In this document: positions 1 through 8,463 of the stretch, in pieces
How the letters are laid out: the number at the start of each line of letters is the position of its first letter
How positions within the stretch are numbered: the stretch's first letter is position 1
NCBI GenBank assembly: GCA_030280995.1
Contig: JASXTE010000002.1
Coordinates: forward strand, 19,427,683 to 19,491,682
Origin: Hemileia vastatrix
Lineage: Eukaryota > Basidiomycota > Pucciniomycetes > Pucciniales > Zaghouaniaceae
Direction: 5' to 3'
DNA: 64,000 bases
Translations under genes and position numbers: made by a program
The notes under the pieces: model-generated
What the model was told of the DNA's origin: nothing
The model's database searches: none
The model's input: the letters and a program-made list of their open reading frames with translations, nothing else

Positions 1-255
1 TTATTACTTCTGGGACTAAGAACACTATTGCTCTATTATTGTCAACCAGGAAAAATAAAAAAAAATATTATAATAATATTAAATCCAAATTACCAGACAC
101 TTCCCCCTGTAAAATGAGCAAATTAATGCCACTTACAGAGTGCTGAGTAAAAGGAAAATATGTAGCAAATGAAAAGTGCAAAGTAACCCACAAATAGTAA
201 TATCAATAATTACCACAATATATACGGCGTTTAGTCAATATATGAACCTAATTTT

Positions 256-283
256 TGGAGCGCGGTTCAATTCCCGTTCGCAG
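256..283 (+). other. tRNA-like B-box patch followed by an A run
   Basis: Positions 264-274 read GGTTCAATTCC, close to an RNA polymerase III B box (GGTTCRANTCC), followed by a short acceptor-like stretch and eight A residues. This could be the 3' end of a tRNA-derived SINE. The preceding TGG at 256-258 also allows a primer-binding-site reading, although the T-arm orientation argues against that. The stem pairs poorly and no clear A box is seen upstream. Confidence 0.2.
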
Positions 284-333
284 AAAAAAAATTTATCACG
301 TGACGTGTTTTCGTCGCTCTCTTGTCCTTACAG

Positions 334-489
334 GTACTCAAACGCCAGTGGTCCCTTCAATTTACGCCCTCAAATCACAATGCGCCGTCGATAATTCGGG
401 AAGGCCCTCAATTGTCAAGGGGTCCTCTTGGTCTAGAAGATTTTATTCAAAGTTATACGAGGAGTTTGGACTTTAATGGACTCTCAAAG
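334..489 (+). pseudogene. Exon-like fragment, possibly gag N-terminus
   Basis: A 156-nt open stretch (52 codons) is bounded by a pyrimidine-rich acceptor ending CAG at 331-333 and a donor AAAG|GTAAGG at 489/490. It retains several CpGs, unlike its surroundings. The translation contains GLEDFIQSYTRSL, which resembles the SLEDFMRLFLKTL region of the gag at 53284. It may be an exon of a decayed gag-like gene. No partner exon was found in the left flank, and the start would lie outside or is lost. Confidence 0.3.
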
Positions 490-1222
490 GTAAGGTACGT
501 ATTTCTTGATCAAGGATGATGTCTTTACTCAATGATAAGAGGTAGTATGTAAATATTAATATATTTTATAGATTAGAACTACGTGAATGTAACTACTAAT
601 GTTATAAAAATATAAGAATGATTTTATTGTAAATAAGTAAATAAGTAAGTAGTTTTTTTTTGGAATGAAATCAAAAAGGACAAAAAGGAAGGGCCTTTTA
701 TAGGCAATATGTGAGAGAAAAGAACACAGAATTTACACCTCCTAATCCAAGAGTGTGAGAGAAAAAAGCTTAATTAAAGAGAGTATGTGAAATAATAAAA
801 GTAAGACTAAATAGTGCGTAAATAAAAGTATTTATTTTATTTGAAATAAAACTCTGAAACCTTTAGTCCGTCACATTTTAGTATAAGAACATTTGATTTG
901 AAATATAGAATCAATAAAATTTAATTAAAGGAATTTTAAAAAGGTATTTTTTTTTTTTTATAATTTTATATATATTTTTAATACTAATTTTTATTCCCAT
1001 CTCATCTGTATTATTGAGCACGGTGTTTGGGAGTAAAAATATATGTGGGACAATTACTTATATTTATTAATTAATTGCTTAGTGTACTTAGTTAGTTCTT
1101 TGTACTTAATACATAAGTATTTAATAAATATCTAATTATTATAAAGGATCTAAAAGGTGTGGCTTCACCTCAGTAAGATAATTAATAATTTTACTGGGTA
1201 AGTCTAGTAGCCTGACTGAAAA

Positions 1223-1730
1223 CTTTACTCTCGGGATAAAAATGATCTTCAAAGGTTTTAGAAGAAATAATGATGTCATCAATGTACAACATCATTCATT
1301 CTTTTATTATTTCTTTATTTAATGTTTTATCCATTACCTTTGGAAATGCAGATGGAGCATTTACAGGTCCATGTCACCAAACAACATACACACTTATCCA
1401 AGGGAGCTCAAGGGGAACTAAGAGTTGGGTTTAAGAAAGATATATCTTCTTCAAGTGTTGGAGGCATTTTTAATAAAGAAATAGCTCTATAATGCTAAGC
1501 TTTGGACACAATTTTGAGATAGGTTGCTTCTCCTATCAAAAACTAGTTTAAGAAAGAAGTGCCTGCCACTCTAGTTTTAAAGACAGTGTAAAATGTTTGA
1601 AAGTGTGTTAATGGAGAAAAGAATAGTAGAGATAATTTACTATAAGAGTCTCTTAAAAAAAGAATTAATATATTTAAAATATAACAAATCCACTGAATGT
1701 TAAATCTATTCTCAGTAAGCACTAGTATTG
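1223..1730 (-). pseudogene. Reverse transcriptase remnant (gypsy), unit copy 1
   Basis: On the minus strand the stretch around 1245-1300 reads LYIDDIIISSKTF, the catalytic YIDD block of a Ty3/gypsy RT. It resembles the VYIDDIIAFSKTY block of the element at 25209-34017. Farther along, a NAPSAFPKVMD-like block (about 1320-1360) matches the NAPSVFQKLMD motif. Stops and frame changes interrupt it throughout. The left end is cut at about 1223, where the tandem array begins. Homologous stretches lie at 13985, 38597 and 49169. Confidence 0.65.
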
Positions 1731-3470
1731 TCAATCACTCCCACTCTGAAGTGCTCTCTCTAATACTATCCTTGCTGTTACAATAAAATAACTCTACAGT
1801 TCTACTTCTGGATATGTACACTTGCTATGCACACAAAAATAAAAAAAAATCAATGTTTCTTTTATTTTAATATAATACTCTTATATTAACACAAATCTTT
1901 TCTAATCTAACTATTCCAAATACTTTTTTAAAGAGTGAGTTCTCTTTTATATATACACTGTATGTCTAGTGCCCTTTTCCTATGCCTTCTTCCCCTACTG
2001 GATTTGCAACACAAGTTCAAAACTAATCCAGATGCATTAAATAATAATCTATCTATCACAGTAATCTAAGTACAGCATTAATATGAGACCATACTAATAG
2101 TGTTTTGAATTATGAAGACAATAATCTACTATTAGTGCCTTACACTACATTTTTCTTTACAAACCCTACACTTCCTGAAATAATTTGCTTCAAGATAAGT
2201 ACTGTACCACCTTTCATACCTATTATGGAAATGCATGCTGCCATATGAGTATCCACTAACTGTGAAACCTCCACCACATAAGTAAGTAACCTCCCTTATT
2301 TAGATTCTTACTTGTATTTGCTTTATCATTGAGCTCTGTTTATTTGACTTTCCCCTTGATTGCCTGTTTTTCTAGCACCATGTTAAAGCCTCCCTACAGG
2401 TTCCTATTAGCTATGGGATTTTTGTAGCCCACATTTAAGTGATGTCATGTTTATCTAAGTGTGAAACCTATACCCTTTCTTGAGGCTTCCTTTTAAATCT
2501 ATATTATGCCTTTAGAGCTTTCCATATTTTTTTCAAATAAATACCACTCTTGGCCTATAGTCTAGTATACACTTCCTTCTAAGTTTTTGCTTGCCTCAGT
2601 CTATATTTCCATACTGAACTAAAATACTGTGCATGGGGAGTGAATTTTTTCTACACTTCTATAAACCCCTTTGTTGCGCTCGCAATCATCCTTCATAGCA
2701 ACCCCTTTGTTGCACTTACTACAAATTTTGAAATTGCTGTGTTACTGCAAGATGTGTACCACAGTGTCCTTTGAAGAGGCTTCTCAAATAGAATAATGAT
2801 TTTTGAGAAACAAGTTTGATATGTACTTAGTAAAGTGAAGTAAATAATTTCAAACTATAAAATATCTTTGAGAGGTTGGGTTGGAGCTTAGTAAGAATAT
2901 CCACAATAAAAGGTTTAAAGTAAAAATTATTCTACTAAGCAATGGAAGAGTAAATCATATGATAATCAAATTCTAAGAAATAAATAGTATAAGTGAGCCT
3001 GGTTTTGTATCTGTAATACACCAAAGCTATTACCTTTTTGCATTACTGCCCATCCTTACATTTATTCATCTGTTAACTTAGAGCACTAGCTTGCATAATT
3101 AATAAGTATTATGATCTAAAAAATAGACCCTTTGTAGTTGAAGCAAAAAAAAGAAGAAAAAAAAATGATGATTGAAGTTACTCAACTAGCCCCTTTCAAA
3201 CACACAATTATTGCTATTGATTTAGATGGTGCAGTTGATATTAATTAACAATTTTAAATGCATAACTATGTAAAAGTTTCTTCAAGACTACTTACTGCAC
3301 TTTGAATAGGTCATTTGTCACACATTGTGTGTCAGATGACCAGGCAGAATAAAAGAGAGCTCCATTGTTCATAGGAACTGTAATTTATACATTATCACAC
3401 CTTTCACCTTTCAATTAACCTTTAATTTTAATATTTCTATTTTTAAAACATATTTATTATTCAATATGAA
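1731..3470 (+). repeat. Decayed LTR/leader of A-like gypsy, unit copy 1
   Basis: AT-rich sequence without coding signal, present in all four units (about 14470, 38650 and 49460 onward). It contains a TATA-like 'aataaaag' near 3350. It ends at the junction 'aatatgaag/tttgccc' near 3470, where about 1.7 kb present in copies 2 and 4 is missing. The downstream gag remnant and the better-preserved copy 2 identify it as LTR/leader of an old A-family gypsy element. Confidence 0.5.
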
Positions 3471-4095
3471 GTTTGCCCATTCTTACAGACATACACATTG
3501 TGATTCCACAAAAATCCCTGAAATTTTAGTATGGATTGTGAAAAAGTCATTTACGCTTCATTGTACTTGACTAGTAAAGCCTCAAGGTGGGTTAAACCTT
3601 ATCTACTAATGCCTGGATCTACAGATAAGGAAATTCTCATTAAGAATTGGTCAAATTTATAAGATAAACTATTTATCCTTTCTGGAAATACACATGAAAC
3701 CAATAATGCAAAACATGAGTTAAATCTCCTTAAAATGAAGGATAATGGACAAGCTTCAGATTATATTTCTAGATTTTAAGCCGTCCAATCTTGAGTATTG
3801 TGGGATGACACTGTGCTTAAATACCACTTTAAGAATGGGTTACCAGCACAAATTGTCAATCAATTAAATTTTCACAGTCAAAAATTGTAAACTTTCACCA
3901 ATGTTATGCATCAGATGCTAGAATTAAATAGCCTTTACCACAGGAGAAATCAACAGTAAAGACACTTAGATAGAACTTTGCATGACTTTATGCACATGAA
4001 TGCATCTAACCCAAGTCACACCCATACATCCACAAGCCATTTGATTCAAAATAAATAAGGCTAAAAGAAACCATCAACTTCAAAGGATTGAAGCT
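3471..4095 (+). pseudogene. Gag remnant of A-like gypsy, unit copy 1
   Basis: Conceptual translation with stops gives blocks such as FLQTYKL, LINNWSKL, LDLLKMKDNGQASDYISRF, YHFKNGLPAQIVNQLNFHSQKL and LELNSLYHRRN. They align in order with the gag at 53284-54285 (FLQTCKL, LINNWEKF, LDFLRMSDNGKASEYISNF, YHFKKGLPSRILDQLNLHSQKM, LELDGVYQGRL). Many codons are TAA, TAG or TGA, so it is dead. The 5' half of gag is deleted in this copy and in copy 3. Confidence 0.8.
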
Positions 4096-4340
4096 CACCC
4101 CTTGTCACTATATACTTTTACATGCAATGCTTTTGATGATTTTATATAATTTTTATTGATTACTGTCATGCAATGTGTTATGATTTTTACTTCAATCACC
4201 ATTAATCACACACTTGCAAATTGTCATATTTGAAAAAAATGAAGTTTATTGGTGGGCATTCTTTACATGCTAAATTTTATGATGCATCCCTGAATTTATA
4301 ATTTTTTTTCTCATTGAACAGTCCTAATCTTTGAATAGTC

Positions 4341-4359
4341 TCTCCCCCCCCTCCCCCCC
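4341..4359 (+). repeat. C8-T-C7 tract
   Basis: An uninterrupted run of eight C, one T and seven C upstream of the promoter region of the repeated gene. It is conserved exactly at 18774-18792 and 41104-41122. It could form an i-motif on this strand or a G-quadruplex on the other; no function is shown. Confidence 0.6.
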
Positions 4360-4499
4360 TTCACAATATTAAAATGTCATGATATGCTAAAAATATCCAA
4401 GTATATATTTCTGAGGGAAGAATCTAATTTATTTACATTTTGAAAAATAAGAGAATAAATTTGACAGGTATATTGGTTATGTGCATTCAACATTGAAAG

Positions 4500-5135
4500 T
4501 TTGGGTAAAATTGCACGTGCGTGACCTAACCACGCGACTTATGGATGAGACGCGTCTTTAATTGTTATTCTTGGTGAACAATATCAACGCGAAGAACTCG
4601 GTGTGAAATAAAGTAGCATAACAACATTGCATATTCTTAATCAGTTAGCGGTAATTCTGAAGTTCAGAGGGGTGGCGGGTTAGTGTGAGAATGAAACAAA
4701 GAAACATTTTCATAATCGTAGTTAACGGTTACTCAATCAAGCGGCCAAATTAATTGCATATCATTAATGAATGTAATGATTATCAAGGCTTATCTGTATT
4801 TTCCACATCCGTTGCACTAACGGGATTAGCCAAATGATATATTGTCCAGTATCTATGATGGTTATTGCATAGCAAAATATTGCATATGGCTGAAAACAAA
4901 GGCCTGCAACCGTCATAAATGAAAAACGCCCGTATCTTAAGTGATTTATAAGAGAGCTGAAAATGGAGAAGGCTGTAAATATTGGTGGTGGCTCACCACT
5001 TTGGAATGGATATAAAATCAAGAGCACTTTGATACCGTTTATTCTCCTCACACCTCAATCTCATCCCTGATTTCAGAAAATCTCCTTTTCTAAATCCAAT
5101 TTTTTCTTGATTATCATAAAACTACTCTTTATAAA
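4500..5135 (+). promoter_or_regulatory. CpG-retaining promoter region, gene copy 1
   Basis: This block upstream of the two-exon gene keeps many CpG dinucleotides, whereas the flanking transposon sequence has almost none. It contains a CACGTG E-box at 4514-4519, an ACGCGT (MluI-box type) site at 4550-4555, a TATAAAA element at 5011, and a CT-rich stretch from 5040 to the ATG at 5136. The order and spacing fit a fungal RNA polymerase II promoter. The site functions are inferred from motif identity only. A 95-codon antisense reading frame (4764-5051) overlaps it and is probably chance. Confidence 0.55.
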
Positions 5136-6247
5136 ATGTTTCCATACATTTTCCAATCCCAATCCACCTCAAAAAAAACCAATGGTTCAAAGATAAATAC
5201 CTGGAAGATTAGGGTTAAGACAACCCCTTCGATCTCCAACTTAGATAACTTCCACGCTGTTGGAAGCTGTCCTGTCTTGCGTATTTCAGAGTACTGTCTA
5301 ATTCACCGGCTCAAGAAGCTAAACAGTCGCCAGCCAATGGAAGGTGATGAAGAGGATGATAATAAAACGCAGACGCTTAATGGGAACCAAAAAGTGTCCT
5401 TGCACCTGGCAAGAGGCCCCCAGAACCACAACCTAAACACCGAAAAACTCTCATTCAGAGAAACTATAGGTCAATTTTTGGATATGGATGTATGTTTTTA
5501 TTCCTCCCATTTCAATCAACATTTACCCACTTATTGTTTGATTTCAAATTCTAATCATCATGTATCACTTTCTGAATTTTTTAGTTATCTCCCCAAATAT
5601 CATACCAAAAAAACCAAAAAGTGCAACAATTCTGGCCTGCAACTGTGGCCATGCATGTGCTTATGAACCCTAGAATAGCTAAGAGAAAAATTCATTCGAG
5701 ATCAGAAAGACAAAACACAGCTTTAGTTTCTTCTGCACATTCTATAATTGAGCGAAAAGCATCATCAGTTGTACCTCCGATTCAGTGTACCCGCTTGCCA
5801 GTTAGTTTTGGATGCAGAAAGCAATCAGGTCTGTCCTCTCAAAAGATAAAACCAACGACATCTTTAGAAGACTTGTTGCACTCTCATGTCTATCAAAATG
5901 TTGTTACAAAACCTCAATTTTGTCGTTCCGCCATGTCATCCCAATTTTCGAGCGCGACACCCTCTTTGTCGCATGCTTCACAATCAACCAAAGGAGCCTC
6001 GACTGATTCTCTCTTCACCGGACAAACCCATAGCTCCGTGGAAGACCTACTTATTCCAGATGAAGACGCACTCTCTGATGTCAGCCTTATATCTACAAAG
6101 GCATTACCTGATGATTGGAAGGAGGAGAAAAATGCGAATGTATGCAACGATGGTGTCGTCACATACACTCCCTTCAATAAAACAGTTGTTCTTAGAACTT
6201 ATCCTGAATCTACCTTTGTCCATTTTTCACTTGAAGATTTACTATAG
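5136..6247 (+). CDS. Two-exon gene of unknown function, copy 1 (338 aa)
   Basis: Exon 1 is 5136-5489 (118 codons), the intron 5490-5584 (95 nt: donor GTATGT, branch-like CTAAT at 5551-5555, acceptor TTTTTTAG), and exon 2 5585-6247. Both junctions are phase 0, so the two reading frames join into 338 residues. I do not recognise the family. Visible features: an acidic DEEDD at residues 71-75, a basic RIAKRKIHSR patch at 148-157 (possible nuclear signal), Ser/Thr-rich composition, and three hexamers S-(L/V)-E-D-L-L at 211-216, 269-274 and the last six residues 333-338. No signal peptide or membrane segment is evident. A TATA box lies 125 nt upstream, and AATAAA at 6265-6270 follows the stop. Reading through the intron would give a 176-residue truncated form. 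The gene is free of stops, while the transposon sequence on both sides is riddled with them. Confidence 0.7.
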
Positions 6248-7272
6248 TTTCTTCTTTTTTTAAAAATAAATCTGCTGTCTTTCGCACTTTTTCTATCTTG
6301 ATTTCTGTTCTGGGTTATATTCACTCCAACCCATTATTTTGTTCCAAAAAATTGTCATCATCATGTTTTCAATAGTTTTTTTTCATATCTGTATTTTCAC
6401 AAATTTATATGTATTATCTTCTGTAAAAAACTCAATATTTTTTGTTCTTTTTCAATTCATTCTCTATCTCTGTCTTATTCATTTTTCCATTTACTTATCT
6501 TCTTTGTTTAGTATTGTGTTCAGTGGTTGTATTATCAAAATTATAGATTATATTTGTATTATCATATAAATGCTGTTTTTTTTCTAAAAATGTTCTTATA
6601 TCATTTCTACACCATTTTTTCAATCTATTATATATAGTTCAATCCAATCTAAATTTTATCTATCATCCACAGTTGAAAAATCCAACCCTTGTTTCCACAT
6701 AATTCATGAATCTTCATTTCCCTACTCCAGAAACAACAAAATAAATAGGGATCAATTCGTCTCTGTGATCTCATATAGTATTGTGTCTTAAATTGAAATA
6801 TAGAAATTTCTTGAATTTTCAAACAAGAAGAAGCTATAAATTAGTTGCTATTAAGGTAAGTCAGAAATTGAATTTTGGATGTCATATATGGTATCAAATT
6901 TTATAAGTCTGTTTTAAAAATATCATTCAATGAAAATAGTGCACACAAATTTCATTTAATTTGTTGTAAAATGATCTTTAATTGTGTAACTCAAATAACT
7001 GGCTAGAATGATATGGGATCACTATATAATATAGTTGTTTTTTTATTTCAAATTTTCACACCACAAAAAATCAAGTGCCACCCGTTAATATTCTATAAGC
7101 ATTACTATCTCACATTTCTATATGTATACTTTTTGTTATTAGCAGACTATTTATCATCATCGATATACATACCCTAACCTAAGTGTATTTAAGGATGTCA
7201 ACTTGCTATCAAGTCGGCATCCAAACTTTTCTCTCTATTATTTTATTTATTCACTCATATCTCTCTTTTAGT
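6248..7272. other. AT-rich 3' flank of gene copy 1
   Basis: It contains the AATAAA at 6265-6270 and pyrimidine-rich stretches, but no credible coding region; the short open frames here differ between copies. The first 600 nt are nearly identical to the other two copies (20681 and 43011 onward), so they belong to the gene cassette. Identity falls gradually toward 7270. Confidence 0.5.
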
Positions 7273-7486
7273 CATGTTCCTTTTCATCTTTTGTCCCATC
7301 CTCGCTTGTCCACTCCTAGTCACTTGTCCATCTAAGTCCTTTATATAACTAACATATCATATTAAACATTATTAGGTAGCATTCTTGTTCATTTTCATAT
7401 TTTTTCCTGTCCTTGCTCATCCACTCCTAGCCCCTTGTCTGTTTAAGTCCTTTATATAACTAACATATTTTATTAAACATTATCAC
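7273..7486 (+). repeat. Two direct repeats of about 107 bp
   Basis: 7273-7380 and 7380-7486 are diverged copies of one sequence. Each carries 'ccactcctag', 'aagtcctttatataactaac' and 'attaaacattat' in the same order. The same pair occurs in copy 2 (about 21707-21920) and copy 3 (about 44036-44249). Confidence 0.75.
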
Positions 7487-7901
7487 CACCTGCTAGCAGG
7501 TGCCAATCCCTTTATTCAGTTTTGATTTAAAAGTAAATTTGATCTGATGTTGTGCGAGCTAGTGTGCCCATAGTTCAGTACAAACTCTTTCCAGAAGAAT
7601 TACAGCTGAGCTGAAATTGAGTTAAGTCAAAGATAGGGATTGGCCCCTGCTATCAGTTGCCCATATTTTTTTATATAAAGGTAGTACTTGGAATACATGA
7701 CAATATTTCACCAGAAAAAAAATGTGGGCACCTGATAGCAGGTGCCAATCCCTATCTTTGATTTGATTCAATTTTAACTCAGCTGTAATTCTTCTGAGAA
7801 TAATGCGCACTTAAAAATGAGCATACCAGCCTGCGTGGTATCAAATCTGAGCTATGCTTGAATTACAAATTGATTGAAGTGTTGAAACCTGCTAGCAGGT
7901 G
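7487..7901. mobile_element. Foldback/MITE-like element with palindromic ends, copy 1
   Basis: The element starts with the 16-bp palindrome CACCTGCTAGCAGGTG (7487-7502) and ends with ACCTGCTAGCAGGT plus G (7888-7901). Inside, about 80-nt arms at 7593-7675 and 7716-7795 are inverted copies (roughly 88 percent by eye) around a loop of about 40 nt, so a transcript would fold into a long hairpin. Each arm carries a further ACCTGATAGCAGGT-type palindrome. No target duplication is clear and it has no coding capacity. Confidence 0.6.
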
Positions 7902-8463
7902 CTGGCTGTTTTTTGTGGTGTTTTTGTCAGGCTGATATCAAGTTCAGAGATGTGAACTAGCTTAAATATTCAGATGTCTAGAAGATTTTAATGGTCCTAT
8001 ATGAATACTGCAGTACAAATCCAATAAGTATTAAAAATATAACTCAATATAAGGATCTCAGTAATTTTAAATCTCACTACTTATATATGGCTTACAATCC
8101 TATAATTGGTAGGAAAATAGATGTAATAATTCAGATACTAAAATTGATGTAATAATTTAGATAATATTCAAAGACTTTAAAATTATTATTGATATGTATT
8201 GTAATTGTATCAGTTATATATTTTATTGTAATAATAAAGAATGTAGAAAACAAGACCAAAAACCCCCTCCTTTTATACCCAATAACTCCTTTAATGTACC
8301 CCTTGATTTACCAGCCCTATACACTGCTAATGACGACTCATTCCCATCTAATACACCTGTCCGATAACATAAAGTGTGACCAATAACATAATTAGAATGA
8401 TATTACCTGCCAAAATCCTGTAGTAATAGGGATAATCCATCAAAAAAAAAGAGTAAGCAAAAA

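Larger units (their letters stand above)
1..1222. other. AT-rich left flank, partly LTR-like
   Basis: No convincing complete gene is seen. The stretch from about 640 to 1214 (a purine-rich block followed by 'ggccttttataggcaa', ending near 'tagcctgact') resembles part of the solo LTR at 9439-10615, which has 'gaccttttataggcaag', so it may be a decayed LTR of that family. Homology to the tandem units starts abruptly at about 1223, which marks the left edge of the array. Confidence 0.4.

Noticed and set aside
256..276. tRNA primer binding site for a retroelement at the left edge
   Set aside because: The T-arm-like sequence is in the sense orientation, whereas a primer site should be antisense to a tRNA 3' end; kept only as a weak B-box patch.
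4764..5051. 95-codon minus-strand frame, hydrophobic, present in all three units
   Set aside because: It overlaps the TATA and promoter of the plus-strand gene, starts within it, has no recognisable domain, and is conserved only because the whole segment is nearly identical.
5812..6263. Other frames within exon 2 (64, 125 and 87 codons, both strands)
   Set aside because: They are shadows of the exon 2 frame; none has its own promoter or splice context.
7622..7810. 62-codon minus-strand frame over the foldback element
   Set aside because: It is a by-product of the inverted repeat; no domain, and not kept with the same ends in copy 3.
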